Below, piece by piece: positions 36,101 to 48,100 of a DNA stretch of 64,000 nt. The stretch comes from Vicugna pacos. Lineage: Eukaryota > Chordata > Mammalia > Artiodactyla > Camelidae. Under the pieces are notes generated by a model. That model was not told the origin of the DNA. It saw only the letters and a list, made by a program, of their open reading frames with translations, and did no database searches. Within the stretch, counting starts at the first letter, position 1. Each line of letters begins with the position of its first letter. The position numbers and the translations under genes are program-made. The DNA is taken from NCBI RefSeq assembly GCF_048564905.1, contig NC_132993.1:79329001-79393000 (forward strand). The letters run 5' to 3'.

Positions 36101-39100
36101 GAATGTTTGCCAAGAAATCTGTGTAAGCATGAATATTGTTATTCCTGTGTTTTCCCATAAATTAGGTGATTTAGAATTTTAATAAAGTAAAAGCTAGAAG
36201 TTCAGTTTAGAGATTCAGAGATGAAATAATAGTTTCGTGCTAAATCCATCCTACCAATAAGATTTACTTTTTCTATGGCTTAACCTGTATCTTAAATTCC
36301 TACCATGCTTCACTTAATCTTTTTTTTCTTTATAGGATTAGTTTATTTGGGTTTCCTTCACCTTTTTATTTTTCAGCCTTATTGAGATATAACTCACAAA
36401 TAAAACTGTAAGATATTTAAAGTGTACATCATGGTGACCTGATACAGGCATACACTGAAAGAATTCCCCCATCTAGCTAAACACCCATCACCTCACATAT
36501 TTATCTTTTTTGGTGAGAACATTCAAGTTCTATTAGCCAATTTCAATTATATAACACAGCACTGTCGACTACAGTCATGATGTTTTACACTGGGTCCTCA
36601 AAACTCATTCATTAGAGTGCAAAGTCTGTACCCTTACCAACCTCTGCCCACTTCTCCCACCCCCAGCACCTGGCAACCACTTTTCTACACTGTTTCTATG
36701 TGTTTGCCTTTAAAAAAAAAAAAGATACCGCATGTAAGTGGTAACATGCAGCATAACATGCATCATCAGAATGACAGGGGATAACAAACGTTGCTGAGGA
36801 TGTGGAGAAAAAGGAAACCTTGTGCACTGTTGGTAGGAACGTAAGTTGGTGCAGCCACTATGGAAAACAGTATGGAGGTTCCTCAAAAAGTTAAAAATAG
36901 AATGGCCACATGATCCAGCAACCCCACTTCTGGATCTATATCCAAAGGGAATGGAAAGAGGATCTCAAAGAGATATCTGCACTCTCATGCTCACTGCAGC
37001 ATTATTCACAATAGCCAAGATATAGAAACAATCCAAGTGTTCATCAACTGACGGATGGATAAAGAAGATGTGGTATACAGACACAATGGAGTATTATGCA
37101 GCCTTGAAAAAGTAGGAAACCCTGCCATTTGTGACAAGATGTATGGACCCTGAGGTCATTATGCTAAGTGAAATAAGCCAGACAGAGAAAGACAAATGTT
37201 TCACTTAATGTTCTTTATCTATAGTGATCACGTGTCCCTGAATCCACCTACTTTTTCTTTTAATTGATTTAAAATACAGTTTATCCTTGAACAACACAGG
37301 TTTGAACTGCGCAGGTCCACTTACACACAGATTTTTCCCAATAAATACAGCGTGTGTATTTTCATTTTACAAATCTTGAAATTAACTAAGTGTGGGGAAA
37401 ACTTTGTGTTGAATAAGAGATCAGAATATCTGGAATCAAAAGCACTAGGGTTTGAGTCCTCACTCCAGCCAAACTGTTTCAGTTTCCTGCCCTTGGGTGA
37501 GTCAGTTATCAATCCCTTTGTCTTTGAGGAAGGAGTAGCAGTACTCAGATTTTAGACTGTATGGGGGCAGTGCCCCAAGCCCCTGAGCTGTTCAAGAGTC
37601 AACTGTAATATACATAATCATGCATATATCTGTGTATATACAAATACACACACACACATATTAATAAAGAAAATCCTGGCGCAGTGTGTTTGGGAAATAT
37701 TAAGTCCTGTGAGAGATGAGAGCCAGGTGAGGCAGCCCTGTGCTCGGGGGCAGAGGACCTCCCAGACCACGAAGCACGCATTTATTTGCAGGCGATGGTT
37801 ACTTGCAGCCTGTGGACGTGTTTGACCCGGGGAAAGGAGAGGACTTGGCCCCGTATTTGAGGAAGGGCTAAGGAGGACAGAGGCTGGATGGGAGAGGAGA
37901 GACTGCACGTGCAGGTGTCCTGACAGCACTGCAGAGGGACCGAGCTCACTGTGCTGTTTGCAGAGAAGTCTCCCTGGGGCGCTTTAAGTGGCAACCCAGG
38001 ATCCCTTCTCTAGAAGCCCAGTCATCCAGGCAGTCATTCCCCGTTCAATCACTCGGCAAAGAGCCTCTCTAGCTCTGGGAGCCTGCCCTGAGGGTGGCCG
38101 AAAGTGGCTCCAGGAACTGACAGTTCAGCTGGAAAAGCACCAGAGGACTGAAGAATGAGCATAGGCTCCATTCATCCCGGTGAGAGAAAGAAGCAGATTT
38201 CAAAACAGCACATGGATGCTAAAGTCACCATACACGAGCAAATATCGAACATTGGCAGATACGGACAGAAACAGCTGAAGGAACTGGGAGGAGAGAGGAG
38301 CAACCAGCCCTGCGCCAGCTGCAAACGTCTGCTTGAGAGGACAGACTCAGGCTGCCCAGAGGGATGGGTCAGCCTAAACATACCAAACCTTGAATACATT
38401 TCGCAAAAACAAGAATCCCCATTCATCTTTAACTTCTCTTTCCTGACACACAGCATATCTTAGCTTGTTTACACCAATGATTATTTAGAGAAATAATTGG
38501 CACCGTAGTAGAAAAAAATCCCTTATTTAGAATGACTAAACAAGCATCTACAATTTTATAATCTTTTATTGTTTCCTTCTTAGAACTTGGAAACTAAAGC
38601 AACCAGGATGGATTTAATTTAGAAAAAAAAAAGTTCAAGATTTTGATGCATCTTATATAGTGATTCTCTCCAGTTTATGAAATCAGAGATTCTTTCAAAG
38701 TGGGGACTGCCTTCGACTAGATCACTGGTACAAGACCAGCAGATATAACAGCAGTTGGTATAGACCAGGCATGCAGTACATATTCCATGAATGAATGAGT
38801 GAAGAATGAATGAATGAACAAGCAAATAAACAAACCAATGATTGAACAAATTTGGCATTCGTTCCACTGGAAGGGTGCATTCTGACCATAACCTTGGCTT
38901 GTGAAAAACGAGCAGTAAGAGATACATTCAGAACGAGTGCTCGGCTCCGAATTCTGATATTATCTGCTAGGGAAGTTTCATTTCAGAAGTTCTTCATAAA
39001 CACAGGATTTACAGACATCACCATTTCCCCAGAGGACTTCTCTGAAGCATCCTCAGGTCCCTTCTGGTTAGCTGCCAAGACCAACTTGATTTCCTTACTA

Positions 39101-42100
39101 AGACGTTTCTGTGTTCTTGGCAACAGTGGAAAGGACTCACAGCTGAGCATCCAATGGCCACCGCCTGCCAGCCAGGACGTTCCCCTCTCTGCACTGCCCT
39201 GAAACCTGCCTCCCCTGGGAACTGGTCACCGTTTCCCCCGAGCCCCCTGCAAAGGAAGAGGCATGCTCTGCCATCCCTTTTATCACCTGTACAGAAGCAC
39301 CTTTACCTTGACCATAATGATGGTAACTCTTCTTGTAGGTCAACGTTAAACTCTTCAAACACTTTCTGTGCTTTCTGAAATTCCTCTTCTGCCTACAAGT
39401 GACACATAACATGTTTACACTGAAAAGAAAAATCACATAAACACACACGATTTCTAGTCACACCAGCATCATTTAATACAAAATAGAATTTGCTGTACGA
39501 GAACATTTGGGGAAGGAGAAAAATCTGGTTAAAATCCTCAAGAATTTTTTCAATGAAAGTGAAATACTAAGTCTTATTTTAAAAGAAAAGCTAGATTGAT
39601 TACAATGGTCTGGTTGCTTTCACAGTCTCTGGCGGATTCATTCATTCTACAAAGATGCATTAACGGCCTGTCACATGCACAGCTCTGACTGGGATACTGG
39701 ACGTGGATGCTTCCCCAAGAAACTCCCCATCTGGTGGGAAGTCCAAATAATTACACCACAGGAGAGAGCTGATAAGCTGCCATGGAGCATGCTACTGGGG
39801 GAGACGCACAGAGAACAGAGAAGGTTCCAAAGGGAAGGGAGATATTTTAACTTGACACTGAGTCTTGAAGAGTTAGCAAACATTGTTGGCTAAAGAAGAT
39901 GGTGAGGAAAGGACTGCAGTACGTAAAGGCTCCTTGGGTTGAATTCCAGCTCACTGACCGTGCGGACTTGTCAGGTTGCTTCACCGTTCTGCAGCTCAGG
40001 TACCTCACCCACAAAATGGACAGAGCACTGCCCCCCTCACAGGTGTGGGGAGTATTAAGGAAAGACGATGTAAGGGAAGTGGTGAACATGGTGCCTAGCC
40101 TCTCTGGGAGTCGTGCAGAGGGGACCCCTCATCGTGGCTGCTCAGGGACTGGTGTGTAGGTCAGGGAGGCTCTAGCTTAGGATGTGTGTGTGGAGGAAGG
40201 ACAGGAGGGGAAAGAGAACTTGAGGGTTGACAAGGATGGAGGGTGAGTCGTAACCAAACTGCGAAGGCCGCACACGCCAGGCAAAGGAATTGAGAGTTTC
40301 TTTCTACAGGCAATGGGAGCCAGTAAAAGACCAGAGTCGTGGAGAAACTCCATCTGGAAGGCCACTCAGGCAGTTGTGTGTAGGGAGACGGGAGGAGATA
40401 AGACTAGAAACAAAGCAGACTGTTAGCAGGTGTCTTCAGTGAGTTGTCAGTAAATGACTGACACACATGGCTAAAAAAAAAAAGCTCCTGAAATGGGTTT
40501 TCTAAAAGAAAATAAATGATATGAAATTTGTAGCACATAACTGCATTCTCTATCACAAGTTGTGTCGGAGAATTTCAAACTTGATTTTCTAGCTGAATCT
40601 GCATTTTGGCATCAAGTAGGACCCCCAACCGTGGGAAGAGTGTGGGCAGACTTCGTATTTTCTTTGATCAGGCAGTATTGCTGGGGTCGAAAGTTTGTGA
40701 CGATTAAAATGAGTGAGTCAGTGTTCCCCACATGAACTCTGCAATGACCTGAAAACCCTTACTGTTACTTAAAAATTATGGAAAGCAGCCCATGAGCACC
40801 ATGTTTCAGTTTAAATTCCGTCCTGATTCCAATGTCCGTGAAAAAGGAAAGACTTCATTGTAAAAAGCAAAGTCGCTGTTGGTCCCAGAACACGGAGAGT
40901 GGGGACTACAGTGGGAGGGGCCCTACCTTAGAGATGCGGCTCTCATCCTTCCTCTTGGAGCTCTGCAAAGCCTCCAGGTGGTGGCGGGCGCTGTCGTAGT
41001 CCACTAGCTTCCTGCTGCGCTTGGCGATGCGATTCTGCCAACAGGGAGACACGTACACTAAGAAAGAGACTCGATCCTAGATTCTCCTCCTGATTGCCAA
41101 GGGCCTTTCTTGTCCAGAGCAGCGGAGGCTCCTGACTGGAGCTGGAGGTGAGCCAGAATTTCAGGAGGCAAACGATCCCTGGAAATCAGGCTACAGCCCC
41201 CGAGCCTCTATGTGAAAACCACTAGGTAGGTATCTCCCCTTCTGATAATAATTCAGCCAGTCCTGCTGCACTGAAGGCAGAATTTGCAGTCAAACACCAG
41301 AGAAGTTTCATAATTGGCTGAGGTAAGCAGGTAAACCTCTATTCTAAATCTTTGTTCCATTTTGAAGATAGTAGCAGACTATATTAGGACCTGGTTTTTA
41401 AATTCCAGTGACACACTAACAGCAGTTCTATAAATCAGATTTATTTCCTAAGAAATCCTTTTCCCTAGAAGTGTTCATCAGTCCTTTTGTTCATTAGAAA
41501 TATCTGAGGAGCCTTAAAAATATATTGATTCCTAGAGACTTCTGTTTCCAGTTAGGACACAGAGAGCTGCAAAACCTGTTACTCCCACATTAACAGCCTA
41601 AATGTCCATCAAGCGATGACTGGATAAAGAAGCTGTGGTATATTTATGCAATGGAATACTACTCTGCCATAAAAACTGACAACATAACACCATTTGCAGC
41701 AACATGGATGTTCCGGGAGAATGTCGTTCTAAGTGAAGTAAGCCAGAAAGAGAAAGAAAAATACCATATGAGATTGCTCATATGTGGAATCTAAAAAAAC
41801 CAAAAACCAAAAAAAACATAAATATAAAACAGAAACAGACTCATAGACATAGAATACAAACTTGGTTGCCAAGGGGGTGGGAAGGGACAGACTGGGATTT
41901 CAAAATGTAGAACAGATAAACAAGATTATACTGCACAGCACAGGGAAATATATACAATATCTTGTGGTAGCTCACAGCAGAAAAAAAAATGTGACAATGA
42001 ACATACGTATGTTCATGTATAACTGAAAAATTGTGCTCTACCCTGGAATTTGACACAACTTGTAAAATGACTATAGCTCAATTAAAAAAAATGCAAAAGA

Positions 42101-45100
42101 AAAAAGAAAAAAATCTGGATAATCTATAAGAGCAGAGTTTTCGTGACTGCATCAGAGACATGAAGCCGCAAGTCAAGAAAGTAATCTGAATTCCAAAGAG
42201 GGATAAGTCCCTCCAGGGAGAGATGAGACACTCAAACCATCTCACCTTTGACAGGTAAAAGTTGTGGCCACCATACCAGAGGGCAAGAGGTCAGCTAAAA
42301 TTTTAACAAATTGCTGAAGCTCTAGTATGGGCTAATGTGTCAGTCTGGGAGGGATAGTGGGGTGTCCCAGACACAAGGGGAAGTTGCATGTATGGGCAAG
42401 CTCTTTCCTTGGGCCGTCAGGGGATGATGCTAAGAGAATGTCTGGGGACAAGATACTCCCTTGCATTGCAGGTGAGAACGAGGTGACCTATGATCACTAG
42501 AGGGTAGAGACAAAGCCCTGCCTATTTCCTCGGACACTGTTCTCTTTACAAAGCAAAAGCCTTAAGCAGCATGAGGAGGAAGCAACAAATCCTTCTGCCC
42601 ACAGACACCATGCAGAAACCCACCAATTTCGGGGAAGGAATAGAAGCAAAATCAGTCTGGCTCTAGGAGTCCCTTTGGCCCCTAGGATCGTCAAAAATAA
42701 CTGTTACACACAAAAGGGTAGGAAAAAAATATCTGCCGAGATGGGAGGAGAATAAAAGGTTCTTGGCCCCAAGATCTGAGTCCTGTAACAAGAAAAAGTC
42801 TGTTCTCACTTGGGCAGGGGCAGGAAGCTCTTGCGCAAGACCAACCTCACATAGGAGGCTGAATTTGCTTAAGACAGGTCAGGAAAGTAAAATATGAAAC
42901 AGCCTCGCTCCTGCTCAAAGTCCGGCACTGAGTGACACGCAACAGCCGCCTACCCCTGGAGGAAGGGCAAGTGTATGGAGAGACCCTCTGCCATGCAGGC
43001 ATCCAAGGACACCTGAAGTCCAATGGCGAGTGGGAGCACTGAGAAAAACTCTCTGGCATCCAAGGGCCCACCCTATGTGGGTCGAGGAAGAGGCAAAAAC
43101 TAGACCTCCACCCCAGGGTCTGAGAACAAAATAGATGTGAGGCTCTAAGCACAAGGTATCAGCAGCCCGATTCCAAGGAATCTGAAAGGCAGAGTGCCCT
43201 GAAAGTGACAAGAGCAACAGCAGAACCCCAGTCCAGCTCCAGCTGCAATCTGATCGATTGGAATGCTCACACTAAATGGCCTGACAAAAAGGCATGCCGG
43301 TTTCCAGACAAATACCACTTCAGCCTTCACTATTCAATACATGGTGGCACTCAGTCAAAAAGTCTGAAACACACACATTAAAAACAGAAGAACAGCCCAG
43401 GAGAAAAGACAAAGCAATCAACAGAATCAGACGTAGACATGACCCAAATGTTGGAAGCGTCAATCAGTGATTGTACAATGACTATGACTAACATGTTAAA
43501 GTGTCTAGTTGGAAAGGCTAGACAAAACACACAAACAGATGGGGAATTTCAGCAGATACACGGAAACTTGAATAGCCAATTGGAAATCAAATGGAAATGC
43601 TAGAAATTGAAAAAGCACATATCAGAGAGGAGAAATTTCTTCACTAGACCTAAAATAGCTGAGAAAAGAAACAGTACAGTTGAAGATAAATCAAGAGAAA
43701 TTATTTCCATTGATACACACAGAGAAAAAAGGTTAAGAAAAAAGCAGAATCGAGCATACAAGACCTGTAATACAATATTAAATATCATATAATCTAACAG
43801 TATAATTGGAGTCACAGAAAGAGATGAGAGGGGGAGTCAGAAGAAACATTTGAAGACGTAACGGCTGAGAATTCTATTAAGTAAGGAAAACATCAAAGTA
43901 CAGATCCAAGAAACTCACAGAATCCTGAAAGGCGTAAATACCAAACAACACACAGCCAGCTCTATCATAGCCAAACTGCTTAAAATCAAGAATCAGAGAA
44001 GACTCGGGGGAGGGTACAGCTCATGTGATAGAGCACATGCCTAGCAAGCATGAGGTCCCGGGTTCAATCCCCAGTACCTCCTCTAAGAGTTAATAAATAA
44101 ATAAACCTAATTAATCTGTTCCCCTCAAAAAAAAAACTAAATAAAAAAAATTATCACATTAAAAAAAAAAGAATCAGAGAATACTAATCTTCAGAAACTA
44201 CGCAAGTCAGAACGCAATGGAATGGCATCTCTTCAGCCCTGAAAAATAAAAAATCAAGAGCAATCTTAGAATTCTATTCCCAGCGAAAATACCTTCCAAA
44301 AGTAAGGTGAAATAAAGATTTCTTTAAAAGACCAACAAAAGCTGGGACAACTCCATTGCCAGAATAAGAATTTTCATACACAAGTGAAACTGCACAAAGA
44401 AATGAGAATCAGAGATGGCAAAAATCAAGGTAGACAAGATTTTGGTTTTTTCCTTTTAGTTGCTTGAAAAGGTAACTGATAACCTAAGGCAAAAACAGAA
44501 ACACTATATTGTGGGCTTCGCAACTTCTGTAAAGGGAAGATATGACAACAGCAGCACAGAGGAAGAGAGGAAAGAGCTGGAAGTCCACTGCTGTAAGGTT
44601 CTCAGACTGTGCATAAAGTGCTATGATATTACTTGAAATCAGGTATGATGAGTTAAAGATGCACATTGTAAACTGCAGGGCAGCCACTAAAAACTAAGTT
44701 AAAGAGGAACAACTAATATGCAAATAGTGTAAAATATACTGATTCCTGGGCCCCAGACTAAGAGATTCTGGTTTCATTAGTCTGAGGCAAAGCCCAAGCA
44801 CCGGTCCTTTTTTAAAAAAAAATCCCCAGTGGTCCAGTTATGCCCAGATAGTCTAATACTGAAAACTGCTGCAGAAAAAGATCCTTAAGTAACTTTAAAT
44901 TTGATATAGTCAGAAGAAGGAAAACAATAATAATATAAAAGTTCATGGCTTACAACATAAAAAAGAATAAAATAATGTCATTTGCAGCAACATGGATGGA
45001 CCTAGAGATTGTCCAAGTGAAGTAAGCCAGAAAGAGAAAGAAAAATACCATGTGGTATCACTCATATGTGGAATCTGAAAAAAGAAAAAAAAGGACACTA

Positions 45101-48100
45101 TGAACTCATCTACAAAACAGAAACAGACTCACAGACATAGTAAACAATCTTATGGTTACCGGGGGAAAGGGGCTGGTGGGAAGGGATAAATCTGAGAGTT
45201 TGAGATTTGCAAATGTTGGCCACTATATATAAAAATAGATTAAAAAAACAAGTTCCTTCTGTATAGCACAGGGAACTGTATTCAATATCTTGTAATAACT
45301 TCTAATGAAAAAGAATATGAACATGAATTTATGTACGTATATGCATGACTGGGACATTGTGCTGTACACCAACAATTGACACATTGTAACTGACTGTACT
45401 TAAAAAAAATGATCATGGCTTACAAAATATAATCCATAATCCATGATCCTCAGTAACACATAATGTGGATGTGTCAGGGATCTTCCCATTTTACAAGTAG
45501 GGAACATGAAATTGCATGAGATGAACCTCTAACTTGTCCAGGATTGCTCAGAAAGTCTGTGGCAAAAATGAATTTGATATCAGCCCCGCAGCCAGTGCCA
45601 GGAGTAGGGGGAGGCTAATGAGACACCGTGGGCACAAAATGTGAGAAGGCCCTCCCTCTTGGGGTCATGTTCGAGCAGGGTCAGCCATCCAATCAGGTCT
45701 CCTTATATTTTGAACCCATACTTACCTCTCTCAGCCCCAGCCCTGTTCCTGACTCTTGGTTGGTATTCCTTCTAACACCGCCATATGACTCTGTCATTTA
45801 ACTAGTGCCACTCTGTGCTACTCCTCTACACCCTCTTCAGCAGTGGTGACAGGTGGGTGGGGCAGTTACTCTCATTTAGCTGCTTCTGACCCCTTTCACT
45901 TTACCCTCTGACCCAACCACTTCCAACTGGTGTTCGTGGAGAGCAGACTGACATCACATTCACCTTACGGTCTCTGATGAATGAGCCTGGCCAGAGTAGA
46001 GAGGAGATCTTCAATAAAGGTTAGTGGATAAAGTGTGCTGAGGTGACAAAGCGCATTATTTTTAGCAGATATCTAGCTGTCACCCTCCAAGGAGCACTGT
46101 CCCTTGAGGCAGTGGCCTTGTGCAATGCAACGGAAACGCTTAGAAAGCTCTGCTTTGTGGACGTGGGTGGGGCATCTCTTTTATTATCTTCAAAGAAGCA
46201 AATCAGGATTCTTTGAAGATAAATTTGATCTTTAAAAAGAGCCAAAAATTCAATTACTTCCAAGCCTGAGAATAGAGTGGAAGAATGCAGTGGATCATCT
46301 TATTTTTTGTTCAAAAGCAAGAAGTGAAGTAAATAATGTGACTCCTTTTCTCGTGTAACTGACAAGTCAATTGCAGAGTACCGCCTACCAGGTAGAAGTG
46401 ACTATTTGAAGGTTATCACTCATCTTGATGCATATATTTTTGTGCTGGAGAAACAAATCAATCTTATTTCCTTACTTCTCTGATATTTGGGAAACTTGAA
46501 AAAAGGACCGCATCTCCTAAGCAAGGGTGCAATTAATACACTATAGCTTTTAGATTAAAAAATGATACAATCCTTATTTAACCACCCAATTGTAAAATTT
46601 AATTAAGTAAATTTACTAACTTAATAGTAAATAGTTTAATTAAGTGACTTAATTAAATTTTCTTCAGACTTTCCACTGTGCTTTGACCCTATGCATTAAA
46701 GAAAATAATTTACTGAATTAAAAAAAAATTTCAATAACCCTATTTGGAATTCATTTTGGCACATTGTTGTAAATATGCTTCATGGCTCCTGCATAGCCAC
46801 CCAGATAGATTCTAAACTGCATTTTACAATAACTGCTCACAGCTGTAAGCCTGCCTGGGCTGGTGACAAACTGGCTCTTTTAACATTGATTTTAGATGTC
46901 AGTGTGGCATAATAAAAACTGTAACACCAGGTACCCTGCCAATCACAGCTGGAAAAGCCAAACACCATCCCCTCATGAATGGTACTTCACAGCCCTTGCT
47001 GATGGGGCTGCAATAAATATTTGGAAATTTGCCTGAGGTTTTAACTACGCACGGCCTGTTGATTTTAACGAGAGTCAAGGAAGTCAATCGCGTTCCATGC
47101 TTTGAAAATTCTCCACTGTGTTTTTAATCATAATCCTCCTTTTCATCAATAACCCATTCATTACATAATCACTCAGCACTCATTTTACAAATGGCAGACT
47201 CTGTAGCCACTTCCAACTTCCATTCCCTGAGTAAAGGCACACTTCTGTGCATTTGCATCGGAGAAAAGTCTTTCAAATATTAGAAGTAGCTGTACCACCT
47301 ACTCTCCAACTCCAAACTGTTTCCTCTCCACGTTAAACACTGCTATTCCCTTAACTGTTTATCACGTGAAATGATTTCACAGTTCTCTATCTTGGTTGAA
47401 ACCCTACGTGTGTGCTGTAACATTCTAAATGTGACTTCAGAGAAAGAGAGAAAGTGTAGGCTTTTCCCGTATCATAGGTAAAACCATGATACGTGTTTCA
47501 TTTATCTTCAGGGCACCCAGCTAGACAATATGACTCCAAATTTCTAGTGTAAAGATGATTCAGTAACTGGAGGACCATCTTTACGCACGACCTCAATCAT
47601 GGACCTCAGGAAAGGTTCTACTGACGTCTTCAACAGACTGAAATGACTATCCAATCTAATCCATAATGATTTTATTTTAACCTATGTTTCAATGCAGGTA
47701 CATCTGTGTGTATTTGTCTTCTGAAATTATATATTCCTAGAGCAAACAGCCAGTTTCCAAAAACCATTGCTGGGCAGTACCATAACAAATAAGGTCCTTC
47801 ACACTTTTTTGATGATGCTAGGTTTTCTTCCTGAAACTCAACAACTTTTCAAATGTATTCTCTAGCCAATCACAGCCTTCATCTGCTTATCTAAGTCATA
47901 CTATAAACATTATATGAATGACTTAGACAAGTTGCAAGGTTGTTTGAAATTTTCAAGTAGGAAGATAAAGTTTTCTTTTACTGTCTTCTGATGTACTGGG
48001 AATTGGATTTTATGGAGCTAAATTACCACGCAATAAACAATATTCTGAGACTCTTTGGCACACAAATGCTATAAATTCCAAGACAAAATGTCAATGTCTA

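Larger units (their letters stand above)
35032..39306 (-). other. AMPH: AMPH intron 7
   Basis: 4.3 kb. It holds a MER5A (35265-35430), a small MIR piece (35995-36075), L1 blocks (36345-37240), a complete Tigger/MER2-type element (37277-37605) and an L2-like end with GAAT repeats (38650-38830). Confidence 0.85.

Noticed and set aside
44001-44168. tRNA gene candidate
   Set aside because: Same reason: a camelid SINE with identical 13-bp flanks, not a free-standing tRNA gene.
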